NCBI RefSeq assembly: GCF_001442805.1
Contig: NZ_CP011131.1
Coordinates: forward strand, 124,001-188,000
Length of the DNA: 64,000 bases
Source of the DNA: Lysobacter gummosus
Lineage (GTDB): Bacteria > Pseudomonadota > Gammaproteobacteria > Xanthomonadales > Xanthomonadaceae
Direction: 5' to 3'
Shown here: piece by piece, positions 17,504 through 26,420 of the stretch
Position numbering within the stretch: the stretch's first letter is position 1
Layout of the letters: every line of letters begins with the position of its first letter
The notes under the pieces: generated by a model
The model's database searches: none
The model's input: only the letters and a program-made list of their open reading frames with translations
What the model was told of the DNA's origin: nothing
Position numbers and translations under genes: made by a program

Positions 17504-19021
17504 ATGAGCGTCTACTCCGTGCCGACTCCCTCGCAAGCCCCGCATCTGGCGCCGCTGGCCCCGTTCGATCTGGTGATTTTCGGCGGCACCGGCGACCTGG
17601 CCCTGCGCAAGCTGCTGCCGGCGCTGTTCCATCGGTATGCCGACGGCCAGATCGTCGCCGGCACCCGCATCGTGGCGATCGCCCGCGACACCCAGAGCGA
17701 CGAGGACTACCGCGGCCGGGTGCGCGACGCGCTGGCCAAGTTCGCCAATCTGGACGCGCGCGAGTCGCAGTCGGTGGAAGGCTTCCTGTCGCTGCTGCTG
17801 TATCGCCGCCTGGATCTGAGTTCCGACAGCGGCTGGCCGGAGTTCTCCGCCGAATTCGCCGGCGACGAACGCGTGCGGGTGTTCTACCTCGCGGTCGGCC
17901 CGGACCTGTTCGGCGTGGTCGCCGATCGCCTGCAGTCGCATGGCCTGGTCAGTCCCAAGACCCGCGTGGTGGTGGAAAAACCGCTGGGCAAGGACGGCGT
18001 CAGCGCCGATGCGATCAACGACGCGCTGGCGCGCGTGTTCGCCGAAACGCAAATCTTCCGCATCGACCATTACCTCGGCAAGGAGACGGTGCAGAACCTC
18101 ACCGCGCTGCGCTTCGGCAATGCCTTGTTCGAGCCGCTGTGGAAGGCCGAGCATATCGACCACGTGCAGATCACCGTGGCCGAAACGGTGGGCGTGGAAT
18201 CGCGTGCGCCGTACTACGACAAATCCGGCGCGCTGCGCGACATGGTCCAGAACCATCTGCTGCAGCTGCTGTGCCTGGTGGCGATGGAGCCGCCGTCCTC
18301 GCTGGCCGCCGACGCGATCCGCGACGAAAAACTGAAAGTGCTGCGCGCGCTGCGCCCGATCGTAAACGGCAACGCGGCGCAGTCCACCGTGCGCGGCCAG
18401 TACAAGGCCGGCGCGGTCGATGGCACCGCGGTGCCGGGCTACGCGCAGGAACTGGGCGCGCAGTCGCTGACGGAAACCTTCGTCGCGATCAAGGCCGAAG
18501 TGAAGAACTGGCGCTGGGCCGGCGTGCCGTTCTACCTGCGCACCGGCAAGCGCCTGGGCGAGCGGGTGTCGGAGATCGTGGTGACCTTCCGCCAGGTGCC
18601 GCATTCGATCTTCGAGGATCTGACCGATCAGGATCCGTCCAGCCGCCTGCAACCGAACAAGCTGGTGCTGCGCCTGCAGCCCGACGAGGGCGTGAAGCTG
18701 TGGCTCATGAACAAGGTGCCCGGCCCCGGCGGCCTGCGCCTGCGCCACGTGCCGCTGGACATGAGTTTCGCCGCGGCCTTCGGCGGCCGTCAGGCCGACG
18801 CCTACGAGCGTTTGCTGATGGACGTGGTGCGCGGCAATCCGATGTTGTTCATGCGCCGCGACGAAGTCGACGCGGCCTGGAAGTGGATCGACCCGATCCG
18901 CGCCGCCTGGGCCGCGGGCGCCGAAGCGCCGCGCCCGTACACGGCCGGCAGTTGGGGTCCGAGCGCCGCGGTGGCGCTGATCGAACGCGATGGGAGAACG
19001 TGGCATGAAGATGCAGGCTGA
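17504..19021 (+). CDS. zwf: Glucose-6-phosphate 1-dehydrogenase
   Basis: A 505-residue NADP-dependent dehydrogenase feeding the Entner-Doudoroff and pentose phosphate routes. It has the Rossmann motif FGGTGDLALRKLLPAL, substrate/catalytic RIDHYLGKETVQN, VVVEKPLGKD and YLRTGKRL. I chose the ATG at 17504 (MSVYSVPTPS) over 17444 because the earlier start would be read through the TGGTATC repeats. It overlaps pgl by 17 bases. Divergent placement from nagQ with shared operator-like sites suggests control by the GlcNAc regulator (inference). Confidence 0.96.
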   Translation: MSVYSVPTPSQAPHLAPLAPFDLVIFGGTGDLALRKLLPALFHRYADGQIVAGTRIVAIARDTQSDEDYRGRVRDALAKFANLDARESQSVEGFLSLLLYRRLDLSSDSGWPEFSAEFAGDERVRVFYLAVGPDLFGVVADRLQSHGLVSPKTRVVVEKPLGKDGVSADAINDALARVFAETQIFRIDHYLGKETVQNLTALRFGNALFEPLWKAEHIDHVQITVAETVGVESRAPYYDKSGALRDMVQNHLLQLLCLVAMEPPSSLAADAIRDEKLKVLRALRPIVNGNAAQSTVRGQYKAGAVDGTAVPGYAQELGAQSLTETFVAIKAEVKNWRWAGVPFYLRTGKRLGERVSEIVVTFRQVPHSIFEDLTDQDPSSRLQPNKLVLRLQPDEGVKLWLMNKVPGPGGLRLRHVPLDMSFAAAFGGRQADAYERLLMDVVRGNPMLFMRRDEVDAAWKWIDPIRAAWAAGAEAPRPYTAGSWGPSAAVALIERDGRTWHEDAG

Positions 19022-19760
19022 GCGACTCAAAGTGATCGAACCCTTGCCGCTGCCGTTGCATGAGCGCCTGTTCGACGATGGCGAACAGCTCGCGCAGGCT
19101 TTGGCCAAACAGGTCGCGGCCGATCTGCGTGGCGCGCTGGCGCGGCATGGCGAGGCGTGCATCGCCTTGTCCGGCGGCAACACGCCCAAGCGTTTCTTCG
19201 ACGCGCTGTCCACGCAGACGCTGGACTGGGCGCGGGTGACCGTGCTGCCGGTCGATGAGCGCTGGTTGCCGCCGGAGCATCCGCGTTCCAACGAGCGCCT
19301 GCTGCGCGAGCATCTGTTCAAGAACAACGCCGCCGTCGCCCGTCTGCTGCCGATGTACCGGCCGACGCCGACCCCGGAAATGGCGCTGATGCCGGTGCTG
19401 ACCAAGATCGCCAACGAAGGCCTGCCGCTGGATGTGGTGGTGCTGGGCATGGGCGAGGACGGCCACGTGGCCTCGTTGTTCCCGGACCTGGGCTACGACA
19501 ATCCGGCGCTGCGCGAGATCGGTCTGCAGCCGCGCGGCCGCGCGCCGGTGATGTCGGTGCGCACCTCGGCGATGCCCGAGCCGCGCATGACCCTGACCCT
19601 GAGCGCGATCTTCACCGCGCCGGCGATCTATCTGCACATCGAAGGCGAGAGCAAGCGCGCCGTGCTCGAAGGCGCGCAGCGCGATCCGCGCAGCGCGCTG
19701 CCGATCCGCTCGGTGCTCAGCGGCGCGCCGGTGGCGCCTACGCTTTATTGGAGCCCTTGA
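19005..19760 (+). CDS. pgl: 6-phosphogluconolactonase
   Basis: A 251-residue DevB/NagB-fold lactonase hydrolysing 6-phosphogluconolactone. Visible motifs are ALSGGNTPKRFFDAL, VLPVDERWLPPEHPRSNERLL and LGMGEDGHVASLFPD. The ATG at 19005 is preceded by GGGAGAACG and begins inside the end of zwf, so the two are translationally coupled. An ATG five codons upstream is possible. Confidence 0.95.
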   Translation: MKMQAERLKVIEPLPLPLHERLFDDGEQLAQALAKQVAADLRGALARHGEACIALSGGNTPKRFFDALSTQTLDWARVTVLPVDERWLPPEHPRSNERLLREHLFKNNAAVARLLPMYRPTPTPEMALMPVLTKIANEGLPLDVVVLGMGEDGHVASLFPDLGYDNPALREIGLQPRGRAPVMSVRTSAMPEPRMTLTLSAIFTAPAIYLHIEGESKRAVLEGAQRDPRSALPIRSVLSGAPVAPTLYWSP

Positions 19761-19886
19761 TTCGGCCGAAGCCGGTTGAGTTCGAACCGGCCAAGCGCAA
19801 GCGTTTTATTGGGGCCCGCGAAATATTGGGCTCTTGAGACAGCCAAGCCATAGCTCCCTCCCCTCCCAGCTGCGGCTTTTGCTGTC

Positions 19887-20008
19887 GCCCCCTTTGAAAA
19901 AGGGGGCCGCGTCCGCGCAGCGGGCGCGGGGGGATTTGCTTTTGCCTTTGCTTCTCAGGAAGGTGTAGGAAGAGCAAATCCCCCTAACCCCCTTTTCAAA
20001 GGGGGGGG
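19887..20008. repeat. Palindromic repeat (CCCCCTTTGAAAAAGGGGG family), copy 1
   Basis: Left arm CCCCCTTTGAAAAAGGGGG near 19888 and right arm CCCCCTTTTCAAAGGGGGGG near 19990, with AAATCCCCC-type complements between. It fills most of the pgl-edd gap (19761-20053). Other copies lie near 23791, 47183 and 54017. Confidence 0.85.
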
Positions 20009-20053
20009 AACTGTTTCGCGCCGCGTGCGGCGCCTCGCACCGAACGAGTAAAC

Positions 20054-21886
20054 GTGAATACCCAACTGCATCCCGTTGTCGCGCAAGTCACGCACCGTAT
20101 CGCCGAACGCAGCCGCGCGCGCCGCAATGCTTATCTGGCCCGCATCGACGCGGCGCAGAGCAGCGGCCCGCATCGGCGACGCCTGTCTTGCGGCAATCTA
20201 GCGCACGGTTTCGCCGCCTGCGCCAGCGGCGACAAAGCCGCGCTGCGCACCGGTTACGCGCCCAACCTGGGCATCGTCACCTCGTTCAACGACATGCTCT
20301 CCGCGCATCAGCCGCTGGAGCGCTTTCCCGATCTGATCAAGGCCGCCGCGCGCGATTGCGGCGCCACCGCGCAGGTCGCCGGCGGCGTACCGGCGATGTG
20401 CGACGGCGTCACCCAGGGTCGCGACGGCATGGAGTTGTCGCTGTTCTCGCGCGACGTCATCGCCATGTCCACGGCGATCGCGTTGTCGCACGACATGTTC
20501 GACGCCGGCCTGTACCTGGGCGTGTGCGACAAGATCGTGCCGGGGTTGTTGATCGGCGCGCTGCATTTCGGCCATCTGCCGGGCATCTTCGTGCCGGCCG
20601 GGCCGATGACCTCGGGCCTGCCCAACGACGAAAAGTCGCGTGTGCGCCAGCGCTACGCGACCGGCGAGGCCTCGCGCGAGGAGTTGCTGGAAGCCGAGGC
20701 GCGCAGCTATCACGGCCCGGGCACCTGCACCTTCTACGGCACCGCCAATTCCAACCAGATGCTGATGGAGCTGATGGGCCTGCACCTGCCCGGTTCCAGC
20801 TTCGTCCATCCCAACACGCCGCTGCGCGACGCGCTGACCGCGCTGGCGGCGGTGCGCGCCGCGCAGATCACCGCGCTGGGCGAGGATTACCGGCCGATCG
20901 GCCGCATCGTCGATGAGCGCGCGATCGTCAACGGCGTGATCGGCCTGCACGCCACCGGCGGTTCGACCAATCACCTGCTGCATCTGATCGCCATGGCCGC
21001 CGCGGCCGGGATCGATCTGCGCCTGGAGGATTTCGATGCGCTGTCCTCGGCGATCCCGCTGCTGGCGCGCGTCTACCCGAACGGCAGCGCCGACGTGAAT
21101 CATTTCCACGCCGCCGGCGGGCTGGCGTACCTGATCGGCGAACTGCTCGATCACGGCCTGTTGCACGGCGACGTCGAAACCGTCGCCGGTCCGGGGCTGG
21201 CGCGTTATCGCGTGGAAGCGCGATTGGGCGACGACGGCGAAGTGGTGTACGTGCCGAGCACGCGCGAAAGCTGCGACACCGCGGTGCTGCGTCCGGTCGC
21301 CGAACCCTTCCGCACCGACGGCGGCTTGCGCGTGCTCAGCGGCAATCTGGGCACCGCGGCGATCAAGGTCTCGGCGGTGCCGGAAGACCGCTGGGTCGTG
21401 GAAGCGCCGTGCCGGGTGTTCGTCGAACAGCATGAAGTGAAGCAGGCCTTCGAGCGCGGCGAACTGGATCGCGACGTGATCGTGGTCGTGCGTTTCCAGG
21501 GCCCGCGCGCCAACGGCATGCCGGAACTGCATCAGCTCACCCCGACCTTGTCGGTCTTGCAAAAGCGCGGCCATCGCGTCGCCCTGGTCACCGACGGCCG
21601 CATGTCCGGCGCCTCGGGTCAGGTGCCGGCGGCGATCCACGTCACCCCCGAAGCGATGAGCGGCGGCGCCCTGGCGAAGCTGCGCGACGGCGACGTGCTG
21701 CGGGTGGATGCGGTGGCCGGAACCTTGCAGGTGATCGAGCCGGCCGATTGGGCTTCGCGCGAATGCGCGACGGCCGATTTGTCTTCGCATCACGCCGGCG
21801 TGGGTCGCGAGTTGTTCGCGGCGTTCCGCGATTACGCCGCACCGGCCGATCGCGGCGCGGGGGTGTTTGGAACGGTGACGCTTTGA
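20054..21886 (+). CDS. edd: Phosphogluconate dehydratase
   Basis: A 610-residue iron-sulfur dehydratase of the IlvD/Edd family converting 6-phosphogluconate to KDPG. Motifs include [59 protein letters not shown] and the C-terminal [22 protein letters not shown]. The length is that of Edd rather than the shorter IlvD. It follows zwf-pgl after a repeat-filled gap. The glucokinase gene that often joins this cluster is absent here. Confidence 0.96.
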   Translation: MNTQLHPVVAQVTHRIAERSRARRNAYLARIDAAQSSGPHRRRLSCGNLAHGFAACASGDKAALRTGYAPNLGIVTSFNDMLSAHQPLERFPDLIKAAARDCGATAQVAGGVPAMCDGVTQGRDGMELSLFSRDVIAMSTAIALSHDMFDAGLYLGVCDKIVPGLLIGALHFGHLPGIFVPAGPMTSGLPNDEKSRVRQRYATGEASREELLEAEARSYHGPGTCTFYGTANSNQMLMELMGLHLPGSSFVHPNTPLRDALTALAAVRAAQITALGEDYRPIGRIVDERAIVNGVIGLHATGGSTNHLLHLIAMAAAAGIDLRLEDFDALSSAIPLLARVYPNGSADVNHFHAAGGLAYLIGELLDHGLLHGDVETVAGPGLARYRVEARLGDDGEVVYVPSTRESCDTAVLRPVAEPFRTDGGLRVLSGNLGTAAIKVSAVPEDRWVVEAPCRVFVEQHEVKQAFERGELDRDVIVVVRFQGPRANGMPELHQLTPTLSVLQKRGHRVALVTDGRMSGASGQVPAAIHVTPEAMSGGALAKLRDGDVLRVDAVAGTLQVIEPADWASRECATADLSSHHAGVGRELFAAFRDYAAPADRGAGVFGTVTL

Positions 21887-21968
21887 GGGTTGGCGGATGC
21901 GGTCGTCTGCTTGATTGCGATGTCGCGGATGCGGCGTTGCTGATGACCGACTTCGAATCCGCCCGGCC

Positions 21969-22155
21969 GTCATTCCCGCGAAGGCGAGCTCTGCTTTTCT
22001 TCGGCGGAGCCGAACATCCAGAGACTTCAGCGTCATCCACCAAGTCGTCATTCCCGCGAACGCGGGAATCCAGCGACTTTCGGGCAGGTCACGGCTAAGA
22101 CACTGGATGTTCGGCTCCGCCGAAGAAAAGCAGAGCCCGCGTTCGCGGGAATGAC
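21969..22155. repeat. Paired palindromic repeat (GTCATTCCCGCGAA family), copy 2
   Basis: Starts GTCATTCCCGCGAAGGC and ends CGCGGGAATGAC, with an internal GTCATTCCCGCGAACGCGGG hairpin and TTCGGCGGAGCCGAACATCCAG arms. It has the same architecture as the block at 5946. It occupies half of the 21887-22250 gap. Confidence 0.9.
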
Positions 22156-22174
22156 GACAGGTAAGTACGCTGTT

Positions 22175-22234
22175 CCCGAATCCCGAATCCCGAATCCCGA
22201 ATCCCGAATCCCGAATCCCGAATCCCGAATCCCG
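22175..22234. repeat. Heptameric tandem repeat (CCCGAAT)8
   Basis: Eight perfect head-to-tail CCCGAAT units plus a partial CCCG, ending next to the AGGAG ribosome binding site of the HAD phosphatase gene at 22251. Perfect identity suggests recent expansion and likely copy-number variation between strains. Confidence 0.9.
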
Positions 22235-22250
22235 CTCCCAGGAGCAAGCC

Positions 22251-22931
22251 ATGCCCGCCCCCGCACGCAGCACCTTCCTGTTCGATCTCGACGGCACCCT
22301 GGTCGATAGCGTCTACCAGCACGTGCTGGCCTGGAAACAGGCGCTGGACGCCGACGGCATTCCGCTGTCGGTCTGGCGCATCCATCGCAAGATCGGCATG
22401 AGCGGCGGCTTGTTCACCAACATCCTGCTGCGCGAGACCGGAATCGACATCACCCCGGAACGGATCGAGCGCCTGCATCGGTTGCACGCGCAGGCCTACG
22501 GCCAGCAGGCCACGCAAATTCGCCCCTTGCCGGGCGCGGTCGAACTGCTCGCTTATCTGACCGAAAACAAGATCCCGTGGGCGATCGCCACCAGCGGCCG
22601 GATGGAAACCGCGCGCCACAATCTGGTCGCGCTCGGCGTCGATCCGGCGGTATCGGTGGTGATCACCCGCGACATGGTCAAGTACGCCAAGCCCGATCCG
22701 GATTTGTTCCTCGCCGCCGCGGACAAGCTCGGCGCCGATATCGAGCACTCGGTCGTGGTCGGCGACAGTATCTGGGATCTGCTCGCCGCGCGACGCGCGC
22801 GTGCGCTCGGCGTGGGGCTGTTGTCGGGCGGTTACGGCCAGGATGAACTCGAGCGCGCAGGCGGGTTTCGCGTATACGAGGATCCGGCGGATCTGCTCAA
22901 GCACATCGATGAAGTGGCGGCGCGGCCCTGA
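22251..22931 (+). CDS. HAD-superfamily hydrolase (beta-phosphoglucomutase/phosphatase-like)
   Basis: A 226-residue class I HAD protein with all four motifs: I FLFDLDGTLVDS, II ATSGR, III around KYAKPDPD and IV VVVGDSIWDLLAARRA, plus a helical cap (residues about 20-90) typical of phosphoglycolate or sugar phosphatases. AGGAG lies 10 bases before the ATG. It is inserted between edd and eda, which suggests a sugar-phosphate substrate, but specificity cannot be told from sequence. The adjoining tandem heptamer could influence expression. Confidence 0.85.
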   Translation: MPAPARSTFLFDLDGTLVDSVYQHVLAWKQALDADGIPLSVWRIHRKIGMSGGLFTNILLRETGIDITPERIERLHRLHAQAYGQQATQIRPLPGAVELLAYLTENKIPWAIATSGRMETARHNLVALGVDPAVSVVITRDMVKYAKPDPDLFLAAADKLGADIEHSVVVGDSIWDLLAARRARALGVGLLSGGYGQDELERAGGFRVYEDPADLLKHIDEVAARP

Positions 22932-22943
22932 GGGCCTTTGCTC

Positions 22944-23026
22944 GTCATTCCCGCGAAGGCGGGAATCCAGTGACTTCAAACGTTCTCGCACGAAAGTCAC
23001 TGGATTCCCGCCTTCGCGGGAATGAC
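22944..23026. repeat. Palindromic repeat (GTCATTCCCGCGAA family), copy 3, short form
   Basis: Short near-perfect hairpin: GTCATTCCCGCGAAGGCGGG and CCAGTGACTTCAAACG on the left mirror CGTTCTCGCACGAAAGTCACTGG and CCCGCCTTCGCGGGAATGAC on the right. It lies between the HAD gene and eda and may also act as a transcript-end hairpin. Confidence 0.88.
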
Positions 23027-23111
23027 GGCATGAGAGATGCGTGGTTGAACATCGTTCGCCCACGCCGATAAATAAGAGTGTCACCGTTCCGAAAACGACT
23101 GGAGCCAGGCA

Positions 23112-23759
23112 ATGAGTTCGATGCAGGATCTGCAAACGCGTATCGCCGCGGTGTTGGCGCTGGCGCCGGTGGTGCCGGTGTTGGTGATCGACGAGCTGAA
23201 GGACGCGGTGCCGTTGGCGCGGGCTTTGGTCGCGGGCGGTTTGCCGGCGATCGAGGTGACCTTGCGCACGCCGGTGGCGTTGGACGCGGTACGCGCGATC
23301 GCGGCCGAGGTCGAAGGCGCGGCGGTCGGCGTCGGCAGCGTGCGCCGGCCATCGGATTTCGTCGATGCCTTGAAAGCCGGTGCGACCTTCGCGGTGTCGC
23401 CGGGCAGCGCGGCGGGCTTGATCGCGGCCGCGCGCGACATCGATCTGCCCTGGCTGCCCGGCGCGGCGACGGCGTCGGAAGCGATGGCCTTGCTGGAGCA
23501 TGGCTATACCCAGCTCAAGTTTTTCCCTGCCGAATCGGTCGGCGGCGCGACGGCGTTGAAGGCGCTCGGCGGGCCGCTGCCGGAACTGCGGTTTTGCGCG
23601 ACCGGCGGGATCGGCGTGCACAACGCGCACGAGTATCTCGCGCTGAAGAACGTGCCTTGCGTGGGCGGTTCGTGGGTGGCGCCGCCGGCGGCGGTGAAGG
23701 CCGGCGATTGGGCGAAGATCGAGGCGCTGGCGAGGGAAGCGGCAGCGTTGGGGCGCTGA
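23112..23759 (+). CDS. eda: 2-dehydro-3-deoxy-6-phosphogluconate (KDPG) aldolase
   Basis: A 215-residue class I aldolase splitting KDPG to pyruvate and glyceraldehyde-3-P. The general-base region [13 protein letters not shown], the SPG segment and the Schiff-base lysine region [10 protein letters not shown] are present, followed by FCATGGIG for phosphate binding. The usual GAGTV strand reads GVGSV. The second ATG (MQDLQTRI) is an alternative start. It completes the Entner-Doudoroff set zwf-pgl-edd-eda. Confidence 0.93.
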   Translation: MSSMQDLQTRIAAVLALAPVVPVLVIDELKDAVPLARALVAGGLPAIEVTLRTPVALDAVRAIAAEVEGAAVGVGSVRRPSDFVDALKAGATFAVSPGSAAGLIAAARDIDLPWLPGAATASEAMALLEHGYTQLKFFPAESVGGATALKALGGPLPELRFCATGGIGVHNAHEYLALKNVPCVGGSWVAPPAAVKAGDWAKIEALAREAAALGR

Positions 23760-23790
23760 GCCGGCCCATCCGTCCCCGGCTTTTGCTGTT

Positions 23791-23893
23791 CCCCCCTTTG
23801 AAAAAGGGGGGCAGGGGGGATTTGGCTTTTGCCTTTGCCTTTAGCAGCAACAGCAACAGCGAATCCCCCCTGCCCCCCTTTTTCAAAGGGGGG
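23791..23893. repeat. Palindromic repeat (CCCCCTTTGAAAAAGGGGG family), copy 2
   Basis: CCCCCCTTTGAAAAAGGGGG at the left and CCCCCCTTTTTCAAAGGGGG at the right are exact inverted arms, with GCAGGGGGGATT and AATCCCCCCTGC inside. It lies between convergent eda and the LacI-type regulator gene and may serve as a bidirectional stop. Confidence 0.9.
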
Positions 23894-23948
23894 AACAGCA
23901 AAAGCGGGGGAGATCAGGAGGAAAACCGCGGCGCGCGGGTCGCGCGCC

Positions 23949-24995
23949 TTAGCCCTGCGCCGGACGCGGCGGCGCCGTCGATCCGCGAACCACCAGGATC
24001 GGGCTGAAACCTTCGTTGGCCGGAACGTCCATCGGCTTGTCCCCGCCCTCGCGCCGCAACTCCGCGATCAACCGATACGCCGCATGGCGCGCGATTTCTT
24101 CCGTCGCCTGCCGCGCCGTGGTCAGCGTCGGCCAGGATTGCTTCGAGAACGGGCTGTCTTCGAACCCGGCGATCGACAGGTCGTAAGGCACATGCATGCC
24201 GGAAGACTTCGCCGCCGCCAACACGCCGGCGGCGATTTCGTCGTTGCTGCCGAAGATCGCGGTCGGCCGGTCGGGCAGCGCGAACAAACGCCGCGCGCCA
24301 CGGAAGCCGTCGTCGAAGGAATAGTCGCCCGGCAGCACCAGGTTTTCGTCTTCGGCGATGCCGTAGTCGTTCAGCGCCTGGGCATAGCCCTTGTAGCGCT
24401 CCCAACTGGAGCGGTGCGATTTGCCGCCCCACAGGAAACCGATGCGCTGGTGGCCGAGCTGGATCAGGTGCTCGGTGATGTCGTAGGCGGCGTCGCGGTC
24501 GTCCACCCATACGCAGGGCGAGCCGTCCTTGGGGTCCTCCGCGGCCGAAACGATGCGCACCAGCTTGATGCCGTGCGCGACCAGCTCGCTGACCAGCTCC
24601 ATGCGCTCGGACATCGGCGGCGCCAGCACCAGCCCGGCCAGGCGCGCGCCCTGGACCAGATCGATCAGGTCGGCGGCCAGCAACGGCGAGGACGAATCGC
24701 AGGGATGGATCTGCAGGCCGTAGCCGGTTTCGCGGCAGGCGGCGAGCACGCCGTTCTGGACGCTGATGATGTAGTACGGATTCGGGTTGTCGTAGACCAC
24801 CCCCAGCGCATACGGCTGGGCGCTGCGCAGGCTGCGCGCGGACGGGTCGGGCCGGTATTCGAGTTCGGCGATCGCCTCGTGCACGCGGGCGCGGGTGCGG
24901 GCGCGCACGCCGGATTCGTCGTTGATCACCCGCGATACGGTCTTCAGCGAGACCTGGGCGAGTTCGGCAACATCTTTGATGGTCGGTCGGCGCAC
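23949..24995 (-). CDS. LacI-family transcriptional regulator
   Basis: A 348-residue regulator with the N-terminal LacI helix-turn-helix and hinge (TIKDVAELAQVSLKTVSRVIN, ELEYRPDPSARSL) and a periplasmic-binding-like sugar domain (ALGVVYDNPNPYYIISVQNG, PTAIFGSNDEIAAGVLAAAK, DLSIAGFEDSPF). It is convergent with eda and could control carbohydrate genes, but no operator is evident nearby. It does not resemble HexR, which is RpiR type. Confidence 0.92.
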   Translation of the reverse strand: MRRPTIKDVAELAQVSLKTVSRVINDESGVRARTRARVHEAIAELEYRPDPSARSLRSAQPYALGVVYDNPNPYYIISVQNGVLAACRETGYGLQIHPCDSSSPLLAADLIDLVQGARLAGLVLAPPMSERMELVSELVAHGIKLVRIVSAAEDPKDGSPCVWVDDRDAAYDITEHLIQLGHQRIGFLWGGKSHRSSWERYKGYAQALNDYGIAEDENLVLPGDYSFDDGFRGARRLFALPDRPTAIFGSNDEIAAGVLAAAKSSGMHVPYDLSIAGFEDSPFSKQSWPTLTTARQATEEIARHAAYRLIAELRREGGDKPMDVPANEGFSPILVVRGSTAPPRPAQG

Positions 24996-25064
24996 GGGGC
25001 CTCGCGTAGGGCGCGGTGCCGGCGGTAACTGCGTGCCGGACGGAGCCTTAGCCTACTCGCCGGC

Positions 25065-25535
25065 TCACAGCTTGGGTACCACGGCCAGGGTCAGGCGCGA
25101 GATGCACACCAGCGCGCCGATTTCGTCCTCGATGCGGATGTCCCAGACCTGGGTGCTGCCGCCGATGTGGATTGGCCGCGCCGTGCCGGTGACCGTGCCG
25201 CTGCGCACGCCGCGGACGTGGTTGGCGTTGATCTCGATGCCGACGCAGATCTTGCCCTCCGGGCAGCACAGGTTGCCGGCGCTGCTGCCCAGGGTTTCGG
25301 CGAGCAGGACCGAGGCGCCGCCGTGCAGCAGGCCGTAGGGCTGATGGGTGCGGGCGTCCACCGGCATCGTGCCGCGGACATAGTCCGGGCCGATCTGGGT
25401 GAAGACGATGCCGAGTTGTTCGATCGAGGTGTTGCGCGAATACCGGTTGAGGTCATCGACGGTGTCGGCGCTGCGGAAGATGGACTTGGCGACGGGCGTC
25501 GCGGCCTCGGGGCGGGTCGGGTCGGATGCGTTCAT
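25065..25535 (-). CDS. Hotdog-fold thioesterase (PaaI/YdiI-like)
   Basis: A 156-residue acyl-CoA thioesterase. The hotdog motif is visible as HQPYGLLHGGASVLLAETLGS, followed by GIEINANHVRGVRSGTVTGTARPIHIGGSTQVW. The start at 25535 (MNASDPTRP) is preferred; a 20-residue upstream extension is Arg/Pro-rich. The family hydrolyses aromatic or medium-chain acyl-CoAs; the substrate here is unknown. It lies next to, and in the same direction as, the LacI-type regulator gene (69-base gap). Confidence 0.88.
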   Translation of the reverse strand: MNASDPTRPEAATPVAKSIFRSADTVDDLNRYSRNTSIEQLGIVFTQIGPDYVRGTMPVDARTHQPYGLLHGGASVLLAETLGSSAGNLCCPEGKICVGIEINANHVRGVRSGTVTGTARPIHIGGSTQVWDIRIEDEIGALVCISRLTLAVVPKL

Positions 25536-25822
25536 CGCGTCACGATAGCGGCGATGCAGCGGCCGGACCAGCCGGGGGCGTGGGAAACCAGGCATCGGGA
25601 CCGCCGTTGCGGCGGAAGGGCCTGATCGGTGCGGCGTTACAACCGGGTGTGCGGTGTACGGGTACGGCGGGACGGGCGGGGTCTGGCCGGGAACGCGGTG
25701 CGTTTCAAAAAGCCCGGAACGGCGCGCGGGGGAAACAGGGAGCTATGCGCGCCGGTCCGGGTCGGAAAGCGAAACGGTCGGTGTTCACGACGGACGGCCG
25801 GTCCATGTACGGCAATCCGGGA

Positions 25823-26014
25823 TCAGGCGAAGCGGAAGCGCGGCTGGACCCAGTTGCTGGTGTAGCTGCGGTTGCTGGCGTAGCCGCTGCTATTGCCGTA
25901 GCCGACGCCGAAGTCGCGCTGGCGGTGCTGGTGACGAACCGGGGCGGCGTTGACGGTGGTGGCCGGAGCCGAATTCGGGGTGGTGGTGACGGTGCGGGTG
26001 GTCAGAGCGTTCAT
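25823..26014 (-). CDS. Small uncharacterised protein (63 residues), Gly/Ser/Asn/Tyr-rich C-terminus
   Basis: The ATG at 26014 has GGACA about 9 bases upstream and opens MNALTTRTVTTTPNSAPATT, a Thr/Pro/Ala-rich start. A basic middle (RHQHRQRD) and GYGNSSGYASNRSYTSNW followed by VQPRFRFA complete it. Almost every codon ends in C or G, as in the neighbouring real genes, which supports coding. I see no signal peptide or known domain. An AT-rich stretch with the palindrome ACCTAGGT lies 50-60 bases upstream and may hold its promoter. It could be a stress peptide, a peptide precursor or a small RNA-binding protein; none is demonstrated. Confidence 0.6.
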   Translation of the reverse strand: MNALTTRTVTTTPNSAPATTVNAAPVRHQHRQRDFGVGYGNSSGYASNRSYTSNWVQPRFRFA

Positions 26015-26420
26015 GGCGGGTGTCCTGTGTCGTGGGGTGGTAGTGCTTCGGTGTGTTGGTAATCTACAACACCTAGGTAGAACTTGATATGTGCTGGAAG
26101 TCATATCCCCCTTTAGTCATGCCCTGGAGCTTCCTGGGCTGGCTGGGCGGTGGGGCGCACCGTCCGGGTTCACGGATAGAGATGAGGCGGGGGCGCCGAG
26201 GGTTGCAATCGCGTACCCATGACTGACGACCTACAGGGCGGGCGAGTGTGGCCGGGGCGCGAGAAGGTCCCGAGGACGCCGATTTGTGGCGATGAGGCCT
26301 ACGCGACGCTTTTCGGACGAATCTGAGTCGGGACATCCGTGCGATCGGACGTTTCAACACTCGAGACGATGAGCCTCATCGGTATACGGTAGCCGCACGG
26401 CCCTTGAACTGAATATCGTA
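26015..26420. other. Intergenic region between divergent small gene and accessory operon
   Basis: About 405 bases. It holds the AT-rich ACCTAGGT segment (26050-26100) and, at 26315-26332, GGACGAATCTGAGTCGGG, which recurs with one mismatch at 33498-33515 upstream of the S8 protease. I see no convincing gene. An AT-rich tract precedes the start at 26421. Confidence 0.5.

Noticed and set aside
16859..19450. Very long open frame antisense to zwf, pgl and the end of nagQ
   Set aside because: High-GC DNA gives long antisense frames; its Arg/His/Gln-rich composition and conflict with clearly recognised enzymes mark it as a shadow.
22175..22234. Coding repeat (GIRDSGF-type peptide in some frames)
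   Set aside because: The peptides are translations of the CCCGAAT tract and have no independent start or domain.
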